64,000 bases of DNA. It comes from Croceivirga sp. (GTDB taxonomy: Bacteria; Bacteroidota; Bacteroidia; Flavobacteriales; Flavobacteriaceae). The position numbers were made by a program, and so were the translations under genes. The stretch spans positions 33,176 to 97,175 of the forward strand of contig JANQQQ010000025.1 in NCBI GenBank assembly GCA_028284935.1. Reading direction: 5' to 3'. Shown here piece after piece: positions 1-9,666 of the stretch (position 1 is the first letter of the stretch; every line of letters starts with the position of its first letter). A model generated the notes under the pieces. It ran no database searches, had not been told where the DNA came from, and saw nothing but the letters and a program-made list of their open reading frames with translations.

Positions 1-1
1 T

Positions 2-682
2 TTTGATAAACAACGCGAGGAAAGTATTGTACCAAGCCCGGATGAATTCCTTATAGAAACCTTCAAATCCCGGGATGGCTACCATCATATTTTTTATCCC
101 TTCGAAGGGCGCGCAGTTCATGAAGCCATGAGCAGCTTGCTTTCATATCGTATCGGTTTATTGTCGCCCATTACCTGTTCCCTGGCCTTTAACGATTATG
201 GTTTTGAAATGCTATCCGACAAGTCCATTGACATCCAGGCCGTTTTGGACAACAATCTGTTCAGTACGGATTATATGTTGTCCGATCTGCAAAAAAGCCT
301 GAACAGTAATGAAATGGCACGGCGTAAGTTTCGGGATATTGCTGTTATCAGTGGTATGGTATTTACCGGATATCCTGAAAAAGGGATAAAAATGAAGCAC
401 TTGCAAAGCAGTTCACAACTCTTATTTGATGTGTTCAGGGATTATGAACCCGAAAATTTACTGTTTCAGCAGGCCTTCACGGAGACCTTTGAGCACCAGC
501 TTGAAGAAGGACGGCTGCGTATCGCCTTGGAACGCATCGCCACTCAGGAAATCGTTTGGAGGCCATGTCAAAAGGCCACGCCATTCTCTTTTCCCTTAAT
601 TACGGATCGACTGCGCGAAAAATTGTCCAACGAAAAATTGGCAGATAGGATCAAACGAATGACTAAAATATTGATGAAGTGA
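2..682 (+). CDS. Ligase-associated DEXH-box helicase (Lhr-like), C-terminal part
   Basis: Partial gene, open from the first bases of the window, so only the last 226 residues are seen. The segment FYPFEGRAVHEAMSSLL followed by ALERIATQEIVW fits the C-terminal domain of Lhr-type superfamily 2 helicases in the bacterial ligase-associated DNA damage response set (family about 800 residues). The helicase motor lies outside the window. The stop overlaps the start of the PdeM nuclease gene by four bases (GTGA), so the two are co-transcribed and probably translationally coupled. The family call rests on this C-terminal pattern plus the PdeM neighbour; both point the same way. Confidence 0.85.
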   Translation, partial: FDKQREESIVPSPDEFLIETFKSRDGYHHIFYPFEGRAVHEAMSSLLSYRIGLLSPITCSLAFNDYGFEMLSDKSIDIQAVLDNNLFSTDYMLSDLQKSLNSNEMARRKFRDIAVISGMVFTGYPEKGIKMKHLQSSSQLLFDVFRDYEPENLLFQQAFTETFEHQLEEGRLRIALERIATQEIVWRPCQKATPFSFPLITDRLREKLSNEKLADRIKRMTKILMK

Positions 683-1311
683 CCTATGACCTTTCAATAG
701 CAAGGCACACCTTTTCCCTTCACCCGCATGGCGGCATTTTCTGGAAGGAAAAATCCCTTTTGCTCATTTCCGACGTGCATCTGGGAAAAGTAGGCCATTT
801 TAGGAAGTTTGGGGCAGCCGTACCAAGAAAAGTGGTCCATAAAAACTTTATACTCCTTGACGAACTGATAGCTCATTTTCAACCCTTCCACATTTGCTTT
901 TTAGGTGATCTGTTCCATTCTTCCCTGAATAAGGAATGGGACTTATTTGAAAACTGGGTGGAAAAAACAGCTTCCAAAATTACCCTCGTAGCCGGTAACC
1001 ATGATATCATTGCCCCAGAGAAGTTTCAAGATTTGGGCATTGAAATTTTTGAGGCTTTAGCGCTCAATGATTTTCTGCTTACCCATCATCCCGACGTAAG
1101 GGATGGATTTTTTAATTTCTGTGGTCATATCCACCCGGCGGTACGATTGCGGGGTTTTGGTCGACAACGATTAAAACTCCCGTGTTTCTTTAAGACAAAG
1201 AACCAAATGATTTTACCTGCCTTTGGTGAGTTCACAGGCAATCACACCCTAACTCCAAAGAAGGAGGACGAAATTTTTGTGGTAGTGGATAACGAAGTGG
1301 TAAAAATCTAG
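679..1311 (+). CDS. pdeM: Ligase-associated DNA damage response endonuclease PdeM (metallophosphoesterase)
   Basis: Calcineurin-like metallophosphoesterase of 210 residues. The two-metal motifs are in order: SDVHLGK (D-x-H), LGDLFHS (GD), AGNHD, THHP and GHIHP. In bacteria this family is encoded with an Lhr-like helicase, an ATP-dependent ligase and an exonuclease and is thought to act in DNA repair. The start is GTG, sharing four bases with the helicase stop; no nearby ATG gives a better N-terminus, and GIFWKEKSLLLISDVHLGK would be lost with a later start. The ligase and exonuclease would be expected upstream, outside the window. Family call is firm; the exact substrate is not shown by sequence. 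Confidence 0.9.
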   Translation: MTYDLSIARHTFSLHPHGGIFWKEKSLLLISDVHLGKVGHFRKFGAAVPRKVVHKNFILLDELIAHFQPFHICFLGDLFHSSLNKEWDLFENWVEKTASKITLVAGNHDIIAPEKFQDLGIEIFEALALNDFLLTHHPDVRDGFFNFCGHIHPAVRLRGFGRQRLKLPCFFKTKNQMILPAFGEFTGNHTLTPKKEDEIFVVVDNEVVKI

Positions 1312-1340
1312 GGCTATCTTTGCCACAAATTTCATGGATT

Positions 1341-1427
1341 GAACTCATTTAGATTTTTGAATTGATGCGAAAATTTCAGATTTTGAGTTCGTTTGAAGGG
1401 TTTTTAAAGTTGCATAGCCTCGCTATG
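1341..1427 (+). other. Two tandem hairpins in the mfd leader
   Basis: In the 179-base gap before mfd, GAACTCA (1341-1347) pairs with TGAGTTC (1384-1390), with an inner near-match ATTTTTG (1353-1359) against CGAAAAT (1368-1374). A second perfect hairpin CATAGC-CTC-GCTATG occupies 1413-1427. A TATCTTTG -7-like box sits at 1315-1322 just after pdeM, without a clear -33 TTTG, so a short structured mfd leader is possible. Alternatively this is a dispersed intergenic repeat unit. Confidence 0.4.
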
Positions 1428-1490
1428 GAACGAAGAAAAGACAAAAAAGGGGCGCAAAAGATTAATTTTTTAGCCAACTGAAAAGTCTGA

Positions 1491-4400
1491 ATGAGTTCAT
1501 TAACCAAATCGTCCATTCCAGAATTTTTTGAACGGTCTCCAAAACTTTGGAAACTGCAGGAGGCCATTGCCCGAAACCAATTGCAAGACACCGCTCTAGG
1601 GAACAGAATTCCAGTAAAAGGACTCGTTGGTTCCTCGCTTTCCTTTACCATTAGCTCCCTCTTTAAAACTTCCGAACATCCCTTTCTTTTGTTGTTGAAT
1701 GATAAAGAAGAGGCGGCTTACATCCTAAACGATTTGGAACAACTGATCGGTGAAAAAGACGTCCTTTTTTACCCCGGAAGCTATAGAAGGCCCTATCAAA
1801 TAGAGGAAACCGACAATGCGAATGTCCTGCTCCGGGCCGAAGTATTGAACCGCATCAACTCCCGAAAAAAACCTGCGGTCATTGTCACCTATCCCGATGC
1901 CCTTTTTGAAAAGGTGGTGACCCGAAAGGAGCTCAATAAGAATACCCTCAAAATCAAGTTGGAAGACACCCTTTCGCTCGACTTTTTGAATGAGGTGCTG
2001 TTCGAGTATGAGTTCAAACGGGTCGATTTTGTTACGGAACCCGGCGAGTTTTCCGTTCGCGGAGGTATAGTAGACGTGTTTTCCTTTTCCCATGATGAGC
2101 CTTACCGAATCGAGTTTTTTGGCGATGAAGTGGATAGTATTCGAACCTTTGATGTGGAGACCCAGCTTTCCACGGAAAAGGTCAAAAAAATTACGGTCAT
2201 TCCCAATGTAGAGAATAAGTTCCTGCAGGAAACCCGTGAAAGTTTCTTGAAATACATCTCACCCGATACCCTTATATTTTCTAAGCACTTGGACGTGGTC
2301 TTTGATCGCATCGATACCAATTTTGAAAAGGCCAAGGAAAGTTTTGAAAAACTCAGCACAGAAATAAAGCACACCCAACCCAATGAACTTTTTGCTGATT
2401 CCGCCCTATTGAAAAAGCAATTACAGGATTTTTCGTTGGTTGAACTAGGAGGCTCAAGTCTACTAGGCCCCCAACAAATTACGGCCACTGCCGATTCTCG
2501 AAGTGACCTCGAAAATCCTTCTGAAATCGTATTCAATACCAAGCCCCAACCATCGTTCAATAAAAAGTTCGACCTGTTGGTCGAAGACCTCAACCAGAAT
2601 CATGATAAAGGCTACCAAAATGTCATCTGTTGTGCTACCGAGCAACAGGCCAACCGACTGAGGGAAATCATTAAGACCGTCATCCTTGGTGATGATGACG
2701 AAAGCAATGATGCTATAGGCTACCATACTTTGGTCTTTCCTCTCTATCAGGGGTTTGTGGACCATGATTTAAAAATGGCCTGTTATACGGACCATCAAAT
2801 CTTTGAACGTTACCATAAGTTCCACTTAAAGAATGGCTACGCCAAAAAACAGGCGATTACTTTAAAGGAGTTGAACAAATTGGAACTGGGGGACTATGTG
2901 ACCCACATTGACCATGGTATCGGTAAGTTCGGTGGGCTCCAAAAAATTGATGTTGAAGGGAAACAGCAAGAAGCCATAAAATTGGTCTATGGGGATCGGG
3001 ACATTCTTTATGTGAGCATCCATTCCCTTCACAAGATTTCAAAATTCAATGGAAAGGATGGAGCTCCACCCAAGATTTACAAACTGGGGTCCGCGGCTTG
3101 GAAAAAGCTGAAACAAAAAACGAAAAGCAAGGTCAAAAAGATTGCCTTTGACCTTATCAAAGTCTATGCAAAACGTCGGTTGGAAAAAGGGTTTCAATAC
3201 GACCCCGATTCCTATCTGCAGAACGAACTCGAAGCCTCCTTTCTATATGAGGACACACCCGATCAGGCCAAATCCACAGCTGATGTAAAAAAAGACATGG
3301 AAAGTGAGCGCCCTATGGACCGCTTGATTTGTGGTGATGTTGGTTTTGGCAAGACCGAAGTGGCCATTCGAGCTGCCTTCAAAGCAGTGGACAACGGCAA
3401 GCAGGTTGCCATTTTGGTACCCACTACCATTTTGGCGTTTCAGCACAACAACACCTTCAAAAAGCGTTTGGGGGAACTGCCGGTTACGGTGGACTACCTC
3501 AACCGGTTCCGAACGGCCAAAGAAAAACGGGATATTCTGGAACGGTTGGCCCAAGGAAAAATCGATATTATCATCGGCACCCATCAATTGGTCAACAAAA
3601 ATGTACAGTTCAAGAATTTGGGGTTGCTAATTGTTGATGAGGAACAGAAGTTCGGGGTTTCGGTCAAGGACAAATTAAAATCCATCAAGGAAAATGTGGA
3701 TGTGCTGACGCTCACGGCTACTCCAATCCCAAGAACCCTGCAATTTAGTTTGATGGCCGCCCGCGACCTTTCCGTTATCAATACGCCCCCACCCAACCGT
3801 TATCCTATTGAAAGTAGGGTTATACGGTTCAATGAGGAAATCATACGCGACGCGATTTCCTATGAGATTCAAAGGGGTGGACAGGTATTCTTTGTCCATA
3901 ACCGTATTGAGAATATTAAAGAGGTGGCCGGAATGATCCAAAGATTGGTGCCCGATGCCAAAATAGGGATTGGTCATGGCCAAATGGAGGGCAAAAAATT
4001 GGAGCAGTTGATGATGGCCTTTATGAAGGGAGAATTTGACGTGCTTGTCTCCACTACCATTATCGAAAGTGGTCTGGATGTGACCAATGCCAATACCATG
4101 TTTATAAATAATGCTAACAATTTCGGGTTGAGTGACCTACACCAAATGCGAGGTCGGGTAGGCCGCAGCAATAAAAAGGCCTTCTGCTATTTTATCACCC
4201 CGCACTATGAGGTAATGACCCCTGATGCTAGGAAACGCATTGAAGCCCTGGAGCAGTTTACGGAGCTGGGCAGCGGGTTTCACATTGCCATGAAGGATTT
4301 GGAGATTCGTGGAGCGGGGGATTTGTTGGGTGGCGAACAAAGTGGCTTTATCAATGAAATTGGTTTTGAGACCTACCAAAAGATTTTATCCGAAGCCATT

Positions 4401-4952
4401 GAAGAACTCAAGGAAAATGAGTTTAAGGAACTGTATGATGAAGTGGAGGGCGAAAAGGAAAAGGTGTTCGTAAAGGACACCCAATTGGATACGGATTTTG
4501 AACTATTGTTCCCGGACGATTATGTAAACAATATTACGGAACGCCTCAACCTCTACACCCAACTCAATGAAGTAAAAGATGAGGAAGGCCTACAACGTTT
4601 CGAAACGGAATTAGTTGACCGGTTTGGGGAACTGCCGCACCAAGCCGTTGACTTGCTCAACTCGGTACGCATCAAGTGGGTGGCTACCTCCATCGGGTTG
4701 GAAAAAGTGGTCCTAAAAAAGGGGAAATTCATTGGGTATTTTATTGCCGATCAGCAATCAGAATTTTATCAAACCGAAGCTTTTACCCGTGTCTTAAAAT
4801 ACGTGCAACGTCATCCCAGGCAGTGCCAATTAAAGGAAAAACAAACTCGTAATGGGTTACGCTTGTTGTTGGTGTTTGAGGAAGTGAATGGTGTGAATAA
4901 GGCCTTGGATGTGCTTAAACCGTTGCATACAAAGCTCGAAGTGCCATCCTAG
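1491..4952 (+). CDS. mfd: Transcription-repair coupling factor Mfd
   Basis: Full-length Mfd of 1153 residues (E. coli 1148). It binds RNA polymerase stalled at lesions, pushes it off using ATP and recruits UvrA. Seen in order: the N-terminal UvrB-like domains (GEFSVRGGIVDVFSF), the CarD-like RNA polymerase interaction domain (LGDYVTHIDHGIGKFGG, about residue 465), Walker A GDVGFGKT (614-621), the DEEQ box (about 715), TATPIPRTLQ, the RecG-like translocation motif region ending in QMRGRVGRS, and the C-terminal TRCF domain. The ATG start follows the structured leader. The stop interlocks with the stop of the opposite-strand gene that follows. Confidence 0.98.
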   Translation: MSSLTKSSIPEFFERSPKLWKLQEAIARNQLQDTALGNRIPVKGLVGSSLSFTISSLFKTSEHPFLLLLNDKEEAAYILNDLEQLIGEKDVLFYPGSYRRPYQIEETDNANVLLRAEVLNRINSRKKPAVIVTYPDALFEKVVTRKELNKNTLKIKLEDTLSLDFLNEVLFEYEFKRVDFVTEPGEFSVRGGIVDVFSFSHDEPYRIEFFGDEVDSIRTFDVETQLSTEKVKKITVIPNVENKFLQETRESFLKYISPDTLIFSKHLDVVFDRIDTNFEKAKESFEKLSTEIKHTQPNELFADSALLKKQLQDFSLVELGGSSLLGPQQITATADSRSDLENPSEIVFNTKPQPSFNKKFDLLVEDLNQNHDKGYQNVICCATEQQANRLREIIKTVILGDDDESNDAIGYHTLVFPLYQGFVDHDLKMACYTDHQIFERYHKFHLKNGYAKKQAITLKELNKLELGDYVTHIDHGIGKFGGLQKIDVEGKQQEAIKLVYGDRDILYVSIHSLHKISKFNGKDGAPPKIYKLGSAAWKKLKQKTKSKVKKIAFDLIKVYAKRRLEKGFQYDPDSYLQNELEASFLYEDTPDQAKSTADVKKDMESERPMDRLICGDVGFGKTEVAIRAAFKAVDNGKQVAILVPTTILAFQHNNTFKKRLGELPVTVDYLNRFRTAKEKRDILERLAQGKIDIIIGTHQLVNKNVQFKNLGLLIVDEEQKFGVSVKDKLKSIKENVDVLTLTATPIPRTLQFSLMAARDLSVINTPPPNRYPIESRVIRFNEEIIRDAISYEIQRGGQVFFVHNRIENIKEVAGMIQRLVPDAKIGIGHGQMEGKKLEQLMMAFMKGEFDVLVSTTIIESGLDVTNANTMFINNANNFGLSDLHQMRGRVGRSNKKAFCYFITPHYEVMTPDARKRIEALEQFTELGSGFHIAMKDLEIRGAGDLLGGEQSGFINEIGFETYQKILSEAIEELKENEFKELYDEVEGEKEKVFVKDTQLDTDFELLFPDDYVNNITERLNLYTQLNEVKDEEGLQRFETELVDRFGELPHQAVDLLNSVRIKWVATSIGLEKVVLKKGKFIGYFIADQQSEFYQTEAFTRVLKYVQRHPRQCQLKEKQTRNGLRLLLVFEEVNGVNKALDVLKPLHTKLEVPS

Positions 4953-5236
4953 TCCATTTTTTTATCAAATTTAAACTCTTCGTCACATTCAAATGAATAC
5001 GTTTCAGCTGATGCAATGGTATCACGCCAATCAATATTGGCCGAATTCAATTCAAACTTTAATTGTCTTATATCCCCGTTGGCATTTTTAAGTGCTGCCC
5101 GAAGAATCCTCACATGTGGACCCTGTAATTTGTTCTTGAATGCAATAAGATGATGAACTGCTTTGCTAGTATCCTCTTTGAAATCAGTCTTTACCTTTCT
5201 AACAATATCTTCCGGTAATTCCATGTCTAATGTCAC
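4949..5236 (-). CDS. Hypothetical protein, 95 residues
   Basis: Small soluble protein with no signal peptide or membrane segment and no family I recognise. It begins MTLDMELPEDIVRKVKTDF, is rich in charged residues and ends FKFDKKMD. The gene is supported by an ATG start, a whole-length reading frame with normal local codon use, and a stop that interlocks with that of mfd (shared CTAG). It stands alone between mfd and a serine hydrolase gene. The N-terminal LPEDIVRKV resembles short ribbon-helix-helix-like segments, but this is too weak to name. Confidence 0.6.
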   Translation of the reverse strand: MTLDMELPEDIVRKVKTDFKEDTSKAVHHLIAFKNKLQGPHVRILRAALKNANGDIRQLKFELNSANIDWRDTIASAETYSFECDEEFKFDKKMD

Positions 5237-5305
5237 TCTTAGTAATTGTAAAATAAGTCATGCTACTCAATTATCAAACGTTGTTATACCCAATGAAATG
5301 TATTC

Positions 5306-6511
5306 CTAACCTTTCAATGCTTTTTGCAAGGATTTAAAAATCGGTATCAATTGTTGATTGACCGATTCCCCACTTAAAGAGGTGTTCATCATCACAATAT
5401 GTCCCAATCCGGTTTCCGGATCAAAAAACATAAAGGTGCTGATGCCTGGGTCTCCTCCGGTATGCCCAATCCATGCCACGGGTGAAAAGCCCATAAAAAT
5501 CCCAGCATTGAATTCGTCGTTATAACGATTGGGATCCTTGGGTGGCTTTTTGGCAGGCAATTGTTCCCTAAACAATTCCTTATACGATTCCGATTTTAGA
5601 AGGGTGCCTTCTCCTTCATAGCCCCGCATCAATTCTTGTAGGTAAAGCCCGAAATCATGTAGGTCCGTTAGCAAGCCTCCATCAGGATAGGTCACCAAAC
5701 TATAGGGCGGTATCACTTCCCCTTTATCCGTATATAATTTGGAATGTTGGCTTTTATCAACGGAGTCAAATGACCAACCTGCGGCATTCATCCCCAAGGG
5801 CTCCAAAATGTATTTTTTTGTGAATTCATCATAGGGAATACCCGTGGCTTTTTCCAGAACGTAAGCGGCGAGCGTAGCTCCTACATTGCTGTATTCATAT
5901 TTGACCCCTGGTTTTTTCTTCAAAAAGTTTTTCTTTTTATACCAAATGCCATCAGTGGACAGAAAATTCTTGAGATAGGTTTCCATGGACACTTTGGTAT
6001 CAAGGGTATGAAGGGTTTCCCCAATACTTTTTACCACGGGCAACCGCAAGTCTTCTTCATTAAGCACATAGTACGCCTTTTCATCATACAGGTCCGTATC
6101 CATAATGGTTCCCGTGTGGGTTGCCAAATGACGTATCAAAATTGGTTTTTCTGGGTGATAGGGGTTGATGACCTTAAAATCCAAATGGTCATTGATAGGA
6201 TCATCAAGGGATAATTTGCGCATTTCTTGCGCCTTCATTAGGGCTATTCCAATAAGGGTTTTTGAAACAGAACCAATATTTTGAATGGAGTTTTTCGTAT
6301 ACGGAATCTGCTTTCTCACATCCGAAAAGCCATAGCCCTTTGAAAACAGTGTGCTGTCCTTGGATACTAGGGCCACCCCAAATCCCCGCAACATCCCCAG
6401 TTCGGAAATTTCAGTGAGTTCCTTATCCAAGATTTCAAAAGATGGCGTTTGGGCGTTGAGTACAAAACAGCAAAATCCAACATGGCCTAGTACTATTTTT
6501 TTTAACGTCAT
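5306..6511 (-). CDS. Serine hydrolase, class C beta-lactamase/esterase fold, exported
   Basis: About 401 residues from the ATG at 6511; a longer frame would need a TTG 12 bases further up. N-terminal signal peptide ends near VLNAQ. Catalytic set of the beta-lactamase-related (Pfam Beta-lactamase) family: S81-V-S-K84, Y207-S-N209 and H350-T-G352. Such proteins are periplasmic or surface D-Ala-D-Ala peptidases, esterases or lactonases; the sequence does not decide which. It faces the fucosidase gene divergently across a 183-base gap. A second, unrelated-length member of this superfamily lies at 38155-39861. Confidence 0.85.
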   Translation of the reverse strand: MTLKKIVLGHVGFCCFVLNAQTPSFEILDKELTEISELGMLRGFGVALVSKDSTLFSKGYGFSDVRKQIPYTKNSIQNIGSVSKTLIGIALMKAQEMRKLSLDDPINDHLDFKVINPYHPEKPILIRHLATHTGTIMDTDLYDEKAYYVLNEEDLRLPVVKSIGETLHTLDTKVSMETYLKNFLSTDGIWYKKKNFLKKKPGVKYEYSNVGATLAAYVLEKATGIPYDEFTKKYILEPLGMNAAGWSFDSVDKSQHSKLYTDKGEVIPPYSLVTYPDGGLLTDLHDFGLYLQELMRGYEGEGTLLKSESYKELFREQLPAKKPPKDPNRYNDEFNAGIFMGFSPVAWIGHTGGDPGISTFMFFDPETGLGHIVMMNTSLSGESVNQQLIPIFKSLQKALKG

Positions 6512-6694
6512 GGTTTTTAGCAATGAATGAGGTTATCGCTTTTAATAGTCCGACAATATGATAAATTGTTACAATATACTAGAGGGCTACATACCTACAC
6601 CTTTGTTAATATTCACAGGGTTCTGGCAAAACTAAATCCCCTCAGCTTTTTTTGATATTACCTACATTTGATTAAACCAACCTTCGAATTCACA

Positions 6695-8038
6695 ATGCGA
6701 GCGTTTAAAATTTTCATTTGTTTATTCCTTATGACCGTATCAGCACTTGTTGCCCAACAAAACAACACCTATGAACCTTCACCTGAAAATCTAAAAGCGC
6801 GTGAGTGGTTTAAAGATGCCAGATTCGGATTGTTCATCCATTGGGGGGTGTACAGTATTCTTGGGGATGACGAATGGGTCATGAACAATCAGAACATTTC
6901 CATAGACAACTATAAAAAATTACCCCTGTTTTTTAACCCTATTGCGTATGATGCCGATGCTTGGGTACAATTGGCAAAAGAAGCTGGCATGAAATACATC
7001 ACCATCACCAGCCGCCATCACGATGGTTTTTCCATGTTTGATAGCAAGGCTACGGATTATGATATTGTGGACCAGACCCCTTATGGTAAAGACGTACTTA
7101 AGCAACTTGCGAACGCCTGCCATAAGGCGGATATAAAATTGTTTTTTTACTATTCCTTATTGGATTGGAACCGTGACGATTATTACCCAAGGGGTAGAAC
7201 GGGCACGGGTATTGCCGGACGTGGCAAAGGCCAATGGGAAGATTACATCTCCTTTATGAAAGCGCAACTTACGGAATTGCTCACCAATTATGGAGACATT
7301 GCCGGAATTTGGTTTGATGGTCATTGGGATCAAAAGGAATGGGACGGTAAAGCCTTCGGCAAGGTTAAAGTGGATTGGCATTATGAGGAGCTGTATGCCC
7401 TCATACATCAACTACAACCGCAATGCCTCATTGGGAACAATCACCACTTGGCCCCAATTCCAGGGGAAGATTTTCAAATGTTTGAAAAAGATCTACCGGG
7501 AAAAAACACTACAGGTTGGGGCACCAGTGCGGACGACATCGGGCAACTTCCTTTGGAAGTTTGCGAAACCATAAATACCTCATGGGGGTTCAACCTACAG
7601 GACGACAAACACAAGAGCTTTAAGGAGTTGGTTCATTATCTGGTAAAGGCATCGGGTTATGGTAGCAATTTCTTACTTAATGTAGGACCAATGCCCAATG
7701 GCGATATCCAGACCGAGCACAAAGAAACACTCCGGCAATTGGGCACATGGCTGCGCGCCCATGGCGAAACTATTTATGGAACCCATAAAGGTCCTCTCTT
7801 GCCTACCGATAAAATGGCCTCCACCCAAAAAGGAAATACCATTTATGTGCATTGGTTGGATCCCAATGAGACCATTCTGTTTTTGAAAGGTAAGGACATT
7901 GCCATAAAAGAAGCCCGTCTGTTTCCCAGCGATGAAAAGTTACCGATTGAACGTACCGAATACGGGCTACTTATTGAACTTCCCAAAAATCGGTTGGACC
8001 CAATCGATACCATTATTGAACTCAAGTTGAGAAAATAG
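6695..8038 (+). CDS. Alpha-L-fucosidase, GH29, exported
   Basis: 447 residues from the ATG at 6695. The frame runs up to a TTG, but that TTG lies in the promoter -7 box TACATTTG (6663-6670), so it cannot be the start. Signal peptide ends near ALVAQ. GH29 hallmarks: ARFGLFIHWGVYS, SRHHDGFSMF, and GIWFDGHW with the predicted nucleophile D208. Family members remove alpha-linked L-fucose from glycans; this one lacks a long C-terminal carbohydrate module, only a short beta-rich tail. It is a single gene without a SusCD pair, so the target glycan is unknown. The stop abuts the stop of the flavin reductase gene. Confidence 0.9.
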   Translation: MRAFKIFICLFLMTVSALVAQQNNTYEPSPENLKAREWFKDARFGLFIHWGVYSILGDDEWVMNNQNISIDNYKKLPLFFNPIAYDADAWVQLAKEAGMKYITITSRHHDGFSMFDSKATDYDIVDQTPYGKDVLKQLANACHKADIKLFFYYSLLDWNRDDYYPRGRTGTGIAGRGKGQWEDYISFMKAQLTELLTNYGDIAGIWFDGHWDQKEWDGKAFGKVKVDWHYEELYALIHQLQPQCLIGNNHHLAPIPGEDFQMFEKDLPGKNTTGWGTSADDIGQLPLEVCETINTSWGFNLQDDKHKSFKELVHYLVKASGYGSNFLLNVGPMPNGDIQTEHKETLRQLGTWLRAHGETIYGTHKGPLLPTDKMASTQKGNTIYVHWLDPNETILFLKGKDIAIKEARLFPSDEKLPIERTEYGLLIELPKNRLDPIDTIIELKLRK

Positions 8039-8653
8039 TTACTTGGGCTCGGCATATCCATACCGTCCTAATTTTTTAATGGAATAATAGGAATCCAATC
8101 CCCCAATGGCCACACTGTCCAGCTTTTCCAAGGCAATATAGCCGTCATCTTCAATAATGCCATTTGGCAATAGCAAGTATTCCACTTTGCCAATGATCAA
8201 TCGGGTTTCGTTACATTTTACGTAGTGTTCTTCCTCGAACTGAAGCCCAATCTTAATATGACCTTCTCCAACAAAGGGGGCTTGAAAACCTTCGTGATAA
8301 AACTCGGTTAGTCCCACCGCCTTAAACTCAGAAAGGTCCCTTTCATATTTAGCCGAGGTTTGGTGGGCCTGTTGATGGATTTGGGTAGTGATTTGATTGA
8401 TGGTATAAACCCCTGTCTCCTTTATGTTTTCATAGGTATGGCGCTCCACTGTTGTCGGTCTCAGAATAAAACCCATATAAGGTGGATTGGCGCCGATGTG
8501 AACTACGGAGTTAAAAACGGCCAAGTTGGTTTGTCCCTCCTTGGATGTGGTTCCAATAAGATTGGCCGCTTTGAGTCCGGAAACTTTGTTGAGTAATGCT
8601 CCCCGATATCGGCTGTGCATTTGCATGAGGTCATCATATGAAAAACGTTGCAT
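8039..8653 (-). CDS. Flavin reductase-like (FMN-binding split barrel) protein
   Basis: 204 residues from the ATG at 8653. A TTG 15 bases upstream is part of the promoter -7 box TATATTTG (8666-8673, minus strand) and is excluded as a start, leaving a very short leader. The protein shows the flavin reductase-like fold pattern (AANLIGTTSKEGQTNLAVFNS, VERHTYENIKETG, EDDGYIALEKL). These proteins bind FMN and either reduce free flavin or act as uncharacterised oxidoreductases. No partner monooxygenase is adjacent. The downstream end touches the fucosidase end without any spacer. Confidence 0.75.
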   Translation of the reverse strand: MQRFSYDDLMQMHSRYRGALLNKVSGLKAANLIGTTSKEGQTNLAVFNSVVHIGANPPYMGFILRPTTVERHTYENIKETGVYTINQITTQIHQQAHQTSAKYERDLSEFKAVGLTEFYHEGFQAPFVGEGHIKIGLQFEEEHYVKCNETRLIIGKVEYLLLPNGIIEDDGYIALEKLDSVAIGGLDSYYSIKKLGRYGYAEPK

Positions 8654-8682
8654 ATGGTTTTTACGCAAATATATTTAGATTT

Positions 8683-9498
8683 CTAAGGCAGTTGTTTCTT
8701 AACCAATGTCGAAACTTTGTACAACACCAAAATCTCTAGCACCACCACCGGGAAAAACAAAAACAAGGCAACGGGACTTAAGATGACCGTTAGAAAACAA
8801 AAGGCCAAAAGCAATTCTCCTATGCCTGAAGCAAGACCGGTATTCCCCAGAATGGCTCTGGACTTAAGGATGGATACTCCAAACAATACCCCAACAAAAC
8901 CAAAACTGATACCCTGTGCCAATAGGATAATGCCTATGTCCAATCCTTCATTAAAAACCGATAATACGTCAAATAGATAGGAGGCCAACAATGCAACCAA
9001 CATTAAGACCGACGCAATCTTCATCAGGTGGTTTTTCAAGATACTTCCTGCAATCAGAAATCCGTAGAGCAACAATCCGTTAAAAACTACAATCAATAGT
9101 TTAATGACAATATGCCCCCAAGCTCCAAAAATGAAGTCATTGTCATCAATACGAACAAAATCAGATATCCCCTCAAAAACAGCGGTAATGGCAAATAAAA
9201 TCCCTGCAATCCAAGCCATGGTCAAAAGGGTATGCGCCGATTTCGCCTCTTTTGGAGCGATATGAATTTGTTTCGATGACTGATGATGGGCTTGTTCCGC
9301 TTGAAGGCTTTCATAATCGTAATCCAAAGCGGATAAAATGGTCTTTATCGTATAGCTCCTGGGACTCACTTCCCCGCTCTCTATACGTTGTAGTGTGCGT
9401 ACATTGATGTTGCATAAATCCACCAACTCGTCTTGGGTCAATCCTTTTTGTTTTCTTAATTCGGTAATGCGTAGTCCCAACTCTGGCTGTTTCATCAC
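8683..9498 (-). CDS. XRE-family regulator fused to a multi-pass membrane domain
   Basis: 271 residues. Residues about 8-62 are a Cro/C1-type helix-turn-helix (ITELRKQKGLTQDELVDLC, then VRTLQRIESGEVSPRS). A short polar linker (QAEQAHHQSSKQ) leads into five or six hydrophobic helices between about residues 95 and 265. Regulators of this form are anchored in the inner membrane and probably sense envelope or lipid state; the ligand is unknown. Transcribed away from a short gap that precedes a small secreted protein. There are tandem ATG codons at the start; either may be used. Confidence 0.8.
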   Translation of the reverse strand: MMKQPELGLRITELRKQKGLTQDELVDLCNINVRTLQRIESGEVSPRSYTIKTILSALDYDYESLQAEQAHHQSSKQIHIAPKEAKSAHTLLTMAWIAGILFAITAVFEGISDFVRIDDNDFIFGAWGHIVIKLLIVVFNGLLLYGFLIAGSILKNHLMKIASVLMLVALLASYLFDVLSVFNEGLDIGIILLAQGISFGFVGVLFGVSILKSRAILGNTGLASGIGELLLAFCFLTVILSPVALFLFFPVVVLEILVLYKVSTLVKKQLP

Positions 9499-9615
9499 TT
9501 TTGCTTTTATGATTTTTCAGCAATGTTAGTTTCAAGATAAGTCATCGCCAAGGAATTCCATTGGATTTGACCCGACATTTGGACGGCATTTTATTTGAGG
9601 GGCAATAAATGAAAC

Positions 9616-9639
9616 AAAAAAGGCCCTCAAAAGAGGGCC
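9616..9639 (-). terminator. Rho-independent terminator
   Basis: Perfect 7-bp stem GGCCCTC (9622-9628) with GAGGGCC (9633-9639) around AAAA, followed on the minus strand by a run of T. It lies 27 bases beyond the stop of the small secreted protein gene at 9667-9897. Confidence 0.85.
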
Positions 9640-9666
9640 ATAACAAGTAGCAGGTTTGGTTTGGGG

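Noticed and set aside
2102..2593. 163-residue open frame on the minus strand inside mfd
   Set aside because: It lies wholly inside the confidently identified mfd frame, has no family signature and no promoter; it is a mirror frame of the coding strand.
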